From Pseudaestuariivita sp. (lineage in GTDB: Bacteria > Pseudomonadota > Alphaproteobacteria > Rhodobacterales > Rhodobacteraceae), in assembly GCA_020629995.1 (NCBI GenBank), contig JAHDCH010000148.1, positions 1 through 6,604 on the forward strand: a stretch of DNA of 6,604 nt. The letters are read 5' to 3'. Below, piece after piece: positions 1 to 6,604 of this stretch. The number at the start of each line of letters is the position of its first letter. The first letter of the stretch is position 1. The position numbers were made by a program, and so were the translations under genes. The notes under the pieces are model-generated. The model ran no database searches. It was not told the DNA's origin and saw nothing but the letters and a program-made list of their open reading frames with translations.

Positions 1-10
1 CGCAACCCCC

Positions 11-17
11 GGAAAGG
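11..17 (+). promoter_or_regulatory. Ribosome binding site of the mutase gene
   Basis: GGAAAGG lies 10 nt before the ATG at 28. It is a moderate Shine-Dalgarno match with a slightly long spacer and supports the chosen start. Only 27 bases precede the gene, so its promoter or any upstream operon partner lies outside the window. Confidence 0.5.
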
Positions 18-27
18 GCTGAAAGAT

Positions 28-2154
<2,127 letters not shown>

Positions 2155-2206
2155 CATCGCGGCGCGCTGCGCGCACAGGTCTGGATGCGTTCAGGCCACG
2201 CAGGCC

Positions 2207-2226
2207 TTGGGGGACCAGTCCCCCAA
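2207..2226. terminator. GC-rich hairpin after the mutase gene
   Basis: TTGGGGGAC (2207-2215) and GTCCCCCAA (2218-2226) are perfect inverted arms around a CA centre; as RNA this would be an 8-bp stem with a 4-nt loop. It begins about 52 bases after the mutase stop codon. No T-run follows on the + strand (AACCCCCTG comes next), so it is not a textbook intrinsic terminator. It could still halt transcription or protect the mRNA 3' end. It is also the outer hairpin of the left repeat copy described at 2227-2306. Confidence 0.5.
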
Positions 2227-2306
2227 ACCCCCTGCCATATTTGAAAAGAGAAGAAACCAGCGGCCGTGCGCTCTCTGGCTTCTTCTCTTTCAAAATATGG
2301 CGGGGT
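2227..2306. repeat. Imperfect inverted repeat, two tail-to-tail intergenic repeat copies
   Basis: The left arm (2227-2260) and right arm (2275-2306) are reverse complements over about 32 bases. Both read ACCCC, then GCCATATTT, then GAAA, GAGAAGAA and CCAG. The differences are a TG insertion and extra C near the outer end, one shifted A/T in the runs, and one A/G change. A 14-base spacer (2261-2274) separates them. Each arm also has a short GC-rich hairpin just outside it (2207-2226 and 2307-2323), so the unit is hairpin-tail, tail-hairpin. Elements with a GC-rich hairpin followed by an ATATTT-GAAA-AGAAGAA tail are, as I recall, scattered between genes in Rhodobacteraceae; copy number in this genome cannot be seen here. 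RNA from either strand could fold into a stem of about 30 bp, which fits the convergent gene ends on both sides. Confidence 0.8.
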
Positions 2307-2323
2307 CTGGGGCAGCGCCCCAG
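2307..2323. terminator. GC-rich hairpin abutting the stop codon of the FAD oxidoreductase
   Basis: CTGGGGC (2307-2313) and GCCCCAG (2317-2323) form a perfect 7-bp stem with an AGC loop. On the - strand it starts two bases after the TAG stop at 2325-2327 and is followed by the repeat tail, not by a clean T-run. It probably helps end or stabilise the - strand transcript and is the outer hairpin of the right repeat copy. Confidence 0.5.
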
Positions 2324-2324
2324 T

Positions 2325-3698
2325 CTACCGGTTGCCCGGAACCAGCTTGCCGGGGTTCAACAGCCCCTTGGGATCGAGAGCGCGCTTGATGTCGGCCATC
2401 ACGTCCCAGCCGTCGCCATGTTCAGATCGCATGTGATCTAGCTTGCCCATGCCGATGCCATGCTCGCCGGTGGCCGTTCCGCCCATGTCCAGAGCGCGGC
2501 GGACCATAAGGTCCGACAAGCGGTGCGCTTCGGCCAGGTCGGCGGGGTCATCGCCGACCATCAGGATGGCGTGGAAATTGCCGTCGCCCACATGGCCGAG
2601 GATCGGACCAGAGAGGGGGGAGGCGGCGATGTCGGCCTCGGCGGCTTCGACCGCGGCGCCAAGCCGGGCGATGGGCACGCAGACATCGGTGACCAACGCC
2701 CGGTGACCCGGTTTTGACTGCAGGATCGCGTAGTACCCGTTGTGCCGCATGGCCCAAAGAGCGCGGCGCTCTTCGGGTTTGTCCGACCAGCGAAAGCCCA
2801 AAGCGCCATGATCCGAGGCGATCTCGCCAAAGGTTCTGGCGTCAGAGGCGACCTGTGCGGCGGATCCGTGGAATTCAAGCATCAGGTGCGGGCGCAGCGG
2901 CATGTCTTCGCCCGCATAGGCGTTGAAGGCGCGCACGGTTGCGGCATCAAGGAATTCGATCCGCGCCATCGGCAGGCCGATCTGGATCGTGTCGATCACG
3001 GCATTGACGGCGCTGGTCATGTCCGCAAAGGCACAGACCGCGGCCGAGATCGCCTCGGGTTGGCCATGAAGGCGCAAGGTCAGTTCGGTCATCAGTCCAA
3101 GCGTGCCTTCGGAGCCGACCATCAGAGCGGTCAGGTCGTAGCCGGACGCGCTCTTGCGCGCGCCGGTGCCGGTGCGGATCACCCGGCCATCCGCCAGAAC
3201 CACCTCGAGCGCGGCAACATTGTCGCGCATGGTGCCATAGCGCACCGCAGTTGTGCCCGAGGCGCGCGTGGCCGCCATGCCGCCAACCGACGCATTGGCG
3301 CCCGGATCGACGGGAAAGAACAGGCCGGTGTCACGCAGAGCGAGGTTCAGGGCCTCGCGGGTGCAGCCGGGCTGGACGCGCACGATCATGTTTTCGGGCT
3401 GAACCTCGAGCACCGCGTCCATGCGGCTGAAATTCAGCGTCAGGCCACCGTTGACGGCAAGCCCGTGCCCTTCGAGCGACGTGCCCGCGCCCCAGCCGAT
3501 CACCGGGCAGCCATGGGCATGGCACACGGCCATGATTGCCGAAACTTCGTCTGTCGAGGTGGGCCATGCGACGGCATCGGGGGCAATCGGGGCGAAATGC
3601 GTCTCGGAGGTGCTGTGCGCGGCCAGATCGGGCTTGGACCGGCTGAGCCGTTCGCCTAACACAGGGACAAGCGCATCTAGCGCGGTGGCAATCGTCAT
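2325..3698 (-). CDS. FAD-binding oxidoreductase, D-lactate dehydrogenase (cytochrome)-like
   Basis: This is a GlcD/LDHD-family flavoenzyme that probably oxidises D-lactate, or a related D-2-hydroxy acid, to the 2-keto acid and passes electrons to the respiratory chain. Numbered from the ATG at 3698 it has 457 residues. The PCMH-type FAD domain spans about 35-215: GAGTSLEG (70-77) binds the FAD pyrophosphate, followed by VDPGANASVGG (130-140) and SASGYDLTALMVGSEGTLG (183-201). The substrate/C-terminal domain has TDVCVP (337-342), typical of D-lactate dehydrogenases, HVGDGNFH (369-376) and GEHGIG (411-416), whose His and Glu residues form a metal site in relatives, then LDPKGLLNPGK near the end. 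An in-frame TTG at 3722 gives an 8-residue longer reading, but ATG 3698 has GGAG six bases upstream and is preferred. No signal peptide is seen. It is transcribed away from the CLC gene. Glycolate oxidase GlcD or D-2-hydroxyglutarate dehydrogenase are the alternatives; substrate is not proven. Confidence 0.92.
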   Translation of the reverse strand: MTIATALDALVPVLGERLSRSKPDLAAHSTSETHFAPIAPDAVAWPTSTDEVSAIMAVCHAHGCPVIGWGAGTSLEGHGLAVNGGLTLNFSRMDAVLEVQPENMIVRVQPGCTREALNLALRDTGLFFPVDPGANASVGGMAATRASGTTAVRYGTMRDNVAALEVVLADGRVIRTGTGARKSASGYDLTALMVGSEGTLGLMTELTLRLHGQPEAISAAVCAFADMTSAVNAVIDTIQIGLPMARIEFLDAATVRAFNAYAGEDMPLRPHLMLEFHGSAAQVASDARTFGEIASDHGALGFRWSDKPEERRALWAMRHNGYYAILQSKPGHRALVTDVCVPIARLGAAVEAAEADIAASPLSGPILGHVGDGNFHAILMVGDDPADLAEAHRLSDLMVRRALDMGGTATGEHGIGMGKLDHMRSEHGDGWDVMADIKRALDPKGLLNPGKLVPGNR

Positions 3699-3704
3699 CG
3701 CAAT

Positions 3705-3708
3705 CTCC
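3705..3708 (-). promoter_or_regulatory. Ribosome binding site that decides the FAD oxidoreductase start
   Basis: Read on the - strand, GGAG lies six bases before ATG 3698 (GGAGATTGCGATG). The competing TTG at 3722 has only TAGG directly abutting it, with no usable spacer. The site therefore favours the shorter 457-residue product. Confidence 0.6.
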
Positions 3709-3767
3709 GGCGTTTTGGCCAACCTAGCGGAGGGCCGGTTCGCCGCAAAGAGGCGCCAGGCGGGTCA

Positions 3768-3773
3768 GGGAGG
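3768..3773 (+). promoter_or_regulatory. Ribosome binding site of the CLC gene
   Basis: GGGAGG lies six bases before the GTG at 3780. It is a strong Shine-Dalgarno match and supports GTG over the in-frame ATG ten codons later (3810). Confidence 0.7.
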
Positions 3774-3779
3774 CCAGGG

Positions 3780-5465
3780 GTGGCCGAAACCAATGCGATT
3801 GCGCGGCAAATGAGCCGCCTTGCCACGCGCTGCGGCGATGGCTGGACGCTGCTGCGCAACCGCGGGCCGGGGCAGGTGCAGTTCTGGTTCATCGCGCTGG
3901 GCGTCGGGATCGCCGCGGCTCTGGCGGCGGTTGCGTTTCGCTTTGGCATCGAATGGCTGCAGACCACGGTCTATGGCAGCGCCTCGACCGACACGATCCA
4001 TTCCTTTGCCAGCACGCTGCCGTGGTACTGGGTGCTGGTCATCCCGATTGTCGGCGGTTTCATCGTGGGGCAGATCCTGCACCATTTCACGCCCGACGGG
4101 CGGGTGCGCTCGGTGGCGGACGTGATCGAAGGCGCGGCGCTGAACGATGGGCGGGTCGAACGGCGGGCAGGGCTTGCTTCGGCGCTGGCGTCGCTGATCA
4201 CGCTCAGCACGGGCGGATCGACGGGGCGCGAAGGGCCGGTGGTGCACCTCGCGGCAGTGATTTCGACCAAAGTGTCGAACCTGATCGCGGCCAACGGGAT
4301 CACCGGGCGCGATTTGCTTGGCTGTGCCGTGGCGGCGGCGGTGTCCGCCTCGTTCAACGCGCCGATTGCCGGGGCTCTTTTTGCGCTCGAGGTGATCTTG
4401 CGCCACTTTGCGCTGCATGCCTTTGCGCCCATCGTCGTCGCCTCGGCGGCGGGGACGGTGATCAACCGGCTGGTGTTCGGCGATGTGACCGAGTTCAGCC
4501 TGGGCACCACCTCGGCGCTCGAGTTCTATCAGGAGATGCCGGCCTACCTGATCCTGGGCCTGGTCTGCGGGCTGGTGGCGGTGGCGATGATGAAGGCGAT
4601 CTTTGTCGCCGACGATGCGGGCAGCGCGCTGCAGGCGCGGACCGGCCTGCCGCGCTGGCTGCGGCCGGTGGTGGCGGGCGCGCTGCTGGGCGCGCTTGCG
4701 ATCCCGTTCCCGCATATCATCGGCGTGGGGTACGAGACGACGACGTCGGCGCTGAGCGGCGGCCTTTTGATGCGCGAGGCGATCGTGTTCTGCGCGATCA
4801 AGGTGGTGGCGGTGGCGATCACCATGGGCGGGCGCATGGGGGGCGGGGTGTTCTCGCCCTCGCTGATGGTGGGGGCGCTGACGGGGCTGGCCTTTGGGCT
4901 CTTGGCGACGTCGGTCTTTCCTGACGCTTCGGGCGCGTACACTCTCTATGCGCTGGCGGGGATGGGGGCGGTGGCGGCGGCGGTGCTGGGCGCGCCGATC
5001 TCGACCACTCTGATCGTGTTCGAGCTGACGGGCGACTGGCAGACGGGGCTTGCGGTGATGGTGTCGGTGTCGATGTCCACGGCTCTGGCCTCGCGGCTGG
5101 TGGACCGGTCGTTCTTCTTGACCCAGCTCGAGCGGCGCAACATCCACCTGGCGGCGGGGCCTCAGGCCTATCTTCTGGCGATGTTCGGGGTCGCGCGGGT
5201 GATGCGCCCGCTGGATGACCCGAAACTGGGCACGGATGAAGAGGCCTGCTGGGCCATGATCCGCGAGGGGTCATATGTGGATGCGGGCGCGACGCTGGAA
5301 ACCGCGATGCCGGCCTTTGACCGCACCGGGGTGACCTTTTTGCCGGTGGTGACGCTGACCGGAGAAGACCATGCGCCCGAGCTGAAAGGCGTTTTGTTTC
5401 AGGTGGATGCTCTCAAGGCCTATAATCAGGCCCTGGCCGCGACAGCGGCCGAAGAGCACAGCTGA
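3780..5465 (+). CDS. CLC-family chloride channel/transporter with divergent filter
   Basis: This inner-membrane anion-transport protein of the CLC family has 561 residues and starts at GTG with a strong ribosome site. The CLC membrane core spans about 30-450 with many hydrophobic helices. STGGSTGREGPVV carries the gating glutamate Glu151 (E. coli ClcA Glu148), SFNAPIAGALFALEV is helix H (191-205), and GGGVFSP (354-360) matches the GxFxP filter motif. Three key sites differ. The GSGIP filter motif is replaced by VRSVA (109-113), so Arg110 falls at Ser107, exactly 41 residues before the gating Glu in both proteins. Val205 stands at the proton glutamate Glu203. Phe445 appears to stand at Tyr445. 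Loss of the proton glutamate is typical of CLC channels, so passive anion conduction is possible. Residues 470-550 form a C-terminal cytoplasmic tail resembling a reduced CBS domain (TLETAMPAFDRTGVTFLPVV, then LKGVLFQVDALKAYNQ). The family is certain; ion and mechanism are not. Confidence 0.95.
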   Translation: MAETNAIARQMSRLATRCGDGWTLLRNRGPGQVQFWFIALGVGIAAALAAVAFRFGIEWLQTTVYGSASTDTIHSFASTLPWYWVLVIPIVGGFIVGQILHHFTPDGRVRSVADVIEGAALNDGRVERRAGLASALASLITLSTGGSTGREGPVVHLAAVISTKVSNLIAANGITGRDLLGCAVAAAVSASFNAPIAGALFALEVILRHFALHAFAPIVVASAAGTVINRLVFGDVTEFSLGTTSALEFYQEMPAYLILGLVCGLVAVAMMKAIFVADDAGSALQARTGLPRWLRPVVAGALLGALAIPFPHIIGVGYETTTSALSGGLLMREAIVFCAIKVVAVAITMGGRMGGGVFSPSLMVGALTGLAFGLLATSVFPDASGAYTLYALAGMGAVAAAVLGAPISTTLIVFELTGDWQTGLAVMVSVSMSTALASRLVDRSFFLTQLERRNIHLAAGPQAYLLAMFGVARVMRPLDDPKLGTDEEACWAMIREGSYVDAGATLETAMPAFDRTGVTFLPVVTLTGEDHAPELKGVLFQVDALKAYNQALAATAAEEHS

Positions 5466-5477
5466 TACGCACCGTGC

Positions 5478-5497
5478 GATGGGTGCAAGCACCCATC
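5478..5497. terminator. Perfect hairpin shared by convergent gene ends
   Basis: GATGGGTGC (5478-5486) and GCACCCATC (5489-5497) are perfect 9-bp inverted arms around AA. The hairpin begins 12 bases after the CLC stop and directly abuts the TAG stop (5498-5500) of the - strand DUF427 gene, so it can serve both transcripts. There is no T-run on either side. Hairpins of GGGTGC/GCACCC type recur between genes in Rhodobacteraceae as I recall, so this may be one of a repeated set. Confidence 0.65.
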
Positions 5498-5842
5498 CTA
5501 CAGCTGTTCGACCGCCACGAAGTCCGACGTATGGAACGCGATGTGGTCCTTGATGCGGGCGGCGTCTGCGTTCGGCGCTTCATAGCTCCAGGCGGCATCT
5601 TTCAGCGTCTGGCTTTTGGTTTCGATGGAATAATAAGACGCCGTGCCCTTGTGCGGGCAGGTTGTCTGGTGATCCGACGGGTCCAGAAAGGCCATCGCCA
5701 GATCGCGGCGCGGGAAGTAGATCACCGGGGGCAGGTCGCCTTCGTGCAGCTCGAGCGCCGATTTGCTTTCTCCGATCACGGCTCCGCCTGCGCGCACGGC
5801 CCATGTGCCTGATGCCTCGATCACCCGGATTTTGCTGCTCAT
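5498..5842 (-). CDS. DUF427 domain-containing protein
   Basis: This small cytoplasmic protein of 114 residues is of unknown biochemical role and consists of a single DUF427 domain (Pfam once labelled it nucleotidyltransferase-like, without proof). Family hallmarks are visible in order: VIGESKSALELHEGDLPPVIYFPRRDL (22-48, with the YFPRRD signature at 42-47), CPHKGTASYYSI (62-73), WSYEAPN (85-91) and IKDHIAFH (97-104). The Cys-Pro-His-Lys-Gly stretch is the most conserved part of the family and a likely functional surface. The length is normal for single-domain members. The ATG at 5842 has AGAGGGG eight bases upstream. No signal peptide or membrane segment is seen. It follows the M24 peptidase on the same strand after 91 bases, so co-transcription is possible but a separate promoter would also fit. 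It ends against a hairpin shared with the CLC gene. Confidence 0.9.
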   Translation of the reverse strand: MSSKIRVIEASGTWAVRAGGAVIGESKSALELHEGDLPPVIYFPRRDLAMAFLDPSDHQTTCPHKGTASYYSIETKSQTLKDAAWSYEAPNADAARIKDHIAFHTSDFVAVEQL

Positions 5843-5850
5843 GCGTCTCG

Positions 5851-5857
5851 CCCCTCT
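5851..5857 (-). promoter_or_regulatory. Ribosome binding site of the DUF427 gene
   Basis: On the - strand AGAGGGG lies eight bases before ATG 5842. It is a good purine-rich Shine-Dalgarno match and supports this start. Confidence 0.55.
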
Positions 5858-5933
5858 CTGTCCAATATGCTTGTCAGGGGTGTGTAACAGACGGATGTCA
5901 GAAAGGGCAGGGGCGTTTCGGCCGCGGCCCGCG

Positions 5934-6604
5934 TCAAAGCGGCGCTGTCGCCGTGTCCAGCCATGCGGCGGCCGCCTCGCTCAGCCTCGGGCGGATGCGG
6001 GTGCGCACCTCGGCGTGGTAGGCGTCAAGCCAGGCGCGCTCGGGTCCGGTCAGCATGGCCGGCACGATCAGGCGCCGGTCGATCGGCACGAAGGTCAGCG
6101 TTTCGAAATCCCGCATCCCCGCAACCGTGCCGCCGGGCAGATCATCCGCCTTTTGCACCACGATCAGGTTCTCGATCCGGATGCCAAAGGCGCCTTCTTT
6201 GTAAAAGCCAGGCTCGTTCGACAGGATCATCCCCGGCTCCAGCGGGATGTGGCTGGCTCTGGAAATGCGCTGCGGCCCCTCGTGCACGCTGAGATAGACG
6301 CCCACGCCATGCCCCGTACCATGGCCGTAATCCTGCCCCGCGCTCCACAATGGCACCCGTGCCAGCGCGTCCAGATCGCGCCCCGCGACGCCCTTGGGAA
6401 AGCGGGCGCGGCTGATCGCGATCATGCCCTGCAACACGCGGGTAAAGGCTTCGGCGGCCTCCCCGGGCGGCGTGCCGATGGCCATGGTGCGGGTGATATC
6501 GGTGGTGCCGTCAAGGTACTGACCGCCCGAATCCACCAGCAGCAGCTCGCCCTCGCCGACGCGGCGGTTGGTGTCCTCGGTCACGCGGTAATGCACGATG
6601 GCTC
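5934..6604 (-). CDS. Aminopeptidase P family (M24B) protein, C-terminal part, 5' end outside window
   Basis: This is the last 222 codons of an Xaa-Pro aminopeptidase-like metalloenzyme, which removes an N-terminal residue preceding proline, probably in the cytoplasm. The frame stays open to the window edge (…AIVHYRVTEDTN), so the GTG at 6596 is an internal Val and the true start lies beyond 6604. All five dimetal ligands of the pita-bread fold are present: Asp in VDSGG (codon 6531-6533), Asp in TTDITRT (6498-6500), His in GTGHGVG (6309-6311), Glu in SNEPG (6213-6215) and Glu in RIENL (6171-6173). A second His in VHEGP, also conserved in the family, follows the GTGHGVG motif. After the catalytic domain come about 60 residues (from FETLTFVPID) matching the extra C-terminal region of the long, eukaryote-like aminopeptidase P of about 600 residues, so roughly two thirds of the protein should lie off the right edge. 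Prolidase or creatinase are less likely because of that C-terminal region. Confidence 0.93.
   Translation of the reverse strand, partial: AIVHYRVTEDTNRRVGEGELLLVDSGGQYLDGTTDITRTMAIGTPPGEAAEAFTRVLQGMIAISRARFPKGVAGRDLDALARVPLWSAGQDYGHGTGHGVGVYLSVHEGPQRISRASHIPLEPGMILSNEPGFYKEGAFGIRIENLIVVQKADDLPGGTVAGMRDFETLTFVPIDRRLIVPAMLTGPERAWLDAYHAEVRTRIRPRLSEAAAAWLDTATAPL

Larger units (their letters stand above)
3699..3779. promoter_or_regulatory. Divergent intergenic region between FAD oxidoreductase and CLC genes
   Basis: These 81 bases separate two divergent start codons and must carry, or lie close to, the promoters for both unless the promoters sit inside the neighbouring coding ends. I do not see a convincing -35/-10 pair or a clear operator palindrome in either direction. 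Only the two ribosome sites can be supported. Confidence 0.4.

Noticed and set aside
2162..2174. GCGCGCTGCGCGC palindrome just after the mutase stop
   Set aside because: It could form a 5-bp stem with a 3-nt loop, but it is short, lacks a T-run and such GC alternation is common by chance here.
2207..2441. Short + strand open frames crossing the inverted repeat
   Set aside because: They start within the repeat and run into the oppositely oriented oxidoreductase gene, with no family resemblance or ribosome site; the structure is better explained as hairpins.
2742..3659. 305-codon open frame on the + strand opposite the FAD oxidoreductase, and a 323-codon frame at 3953-4924
   Set aside because: Both are low-complexity Gly/Arg/His/Ala-rich frames overlapping genes with intact motifs, as expected from GC bias.
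3765..5147. 460-codon open frame on the - strand opposite the CLC gene
   Set aside because: It is an Arg/His/Gln-rich shadow of the CLC reading frame with no recognisable fold and no ribosome site; the + strand frame is clearly the real one.
5911..5933. GGCCGCGGCC palindrome downstream of the M24 gene, considered as a terminator
   Set aside because: The perfect palindrome leaves no loop, the alternative GGGC/GCCC stem is only 4 bp, and no T-run follows on the - strand.
5843..5933. Possible promoter for the DUF427 gene in the 91-bp gap
   Set aside because: CTGACA- and CATATT-like hexamers occur on the - strand, but no pair has a convincing sequence and 16-18 bp spacing, so I do not call one.
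6594..6596. GTG as a start codon of the M24 gene
   Set aside because: The frame continues upstream to the edge as Ala-Ile-Val-His-Tyr, matching the conserved GAIVHYR-type segment of the family, so this codon is internal.

Overview
The window looks like an ordinary stretch of chromosome from a high-GC alphaproteobacterium, most likely a member of the Rhodobacteraceae (roseobacter or Paracoccus-like). This rests on the strong G/C third-position bias, the close resemblance of the encoded proteins to that group as I remember it, and a type of intergenic hairpin element familiar from those genomes. No database search was possible, so the taxonomy is inference.

Layout from left to right: (1) a complete methylmalonyl-CoA mutase on the + strand (28-2154); (2) a 170-bp convergent intergenic region holding two GC-rich hairpins and a long imperfect inverted repeat; (3) a D-lactate dehydrogenase-like FAD oxidoreductase on the - strand (2325-3698); (4) an 81-bp divergent promoter region; (5) a CLC-family chloride channel/transporter on the + strand (3780-5465) with altered selectivity-filter and proton-pathway residues; (6) a 32-bp convergent gap carrying a perfect 9-bp hairpin; (7) a small DUF427 protein on the - strand (5498-5842); (8) a 91-bp gap; (9) the C-terminal part of an M24B aminopeptidase P-like enzyme on the - strand, running off the right edge (5934-6604).

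The genes do not form one pathway. The mutase feeds propionyl-CoA carbon into succinyl-CoA, and the FAD enzyme oxidises a 2-hydroxy acid, probably D-lactate. The other three are an anion-transport protein, a small protein of unknown role and a proline-specific peptidase. Transcription alternates in direction, so the window is a series of single-gene units separated by hairpins, with at most one co-directional pair (peptidase and DUF427).

I see no CRISPR array, transposase, phage gene, tRNA or rRNA, and no evidence for a new multi-gene system. The two observations most worth a second look are the tail-to-tail repeat/hairpin structure at 2207-2323, and the CLC protein, whose filter and proton-pathway residues depart from the Escherichia coli exchanger and look more channel-like.
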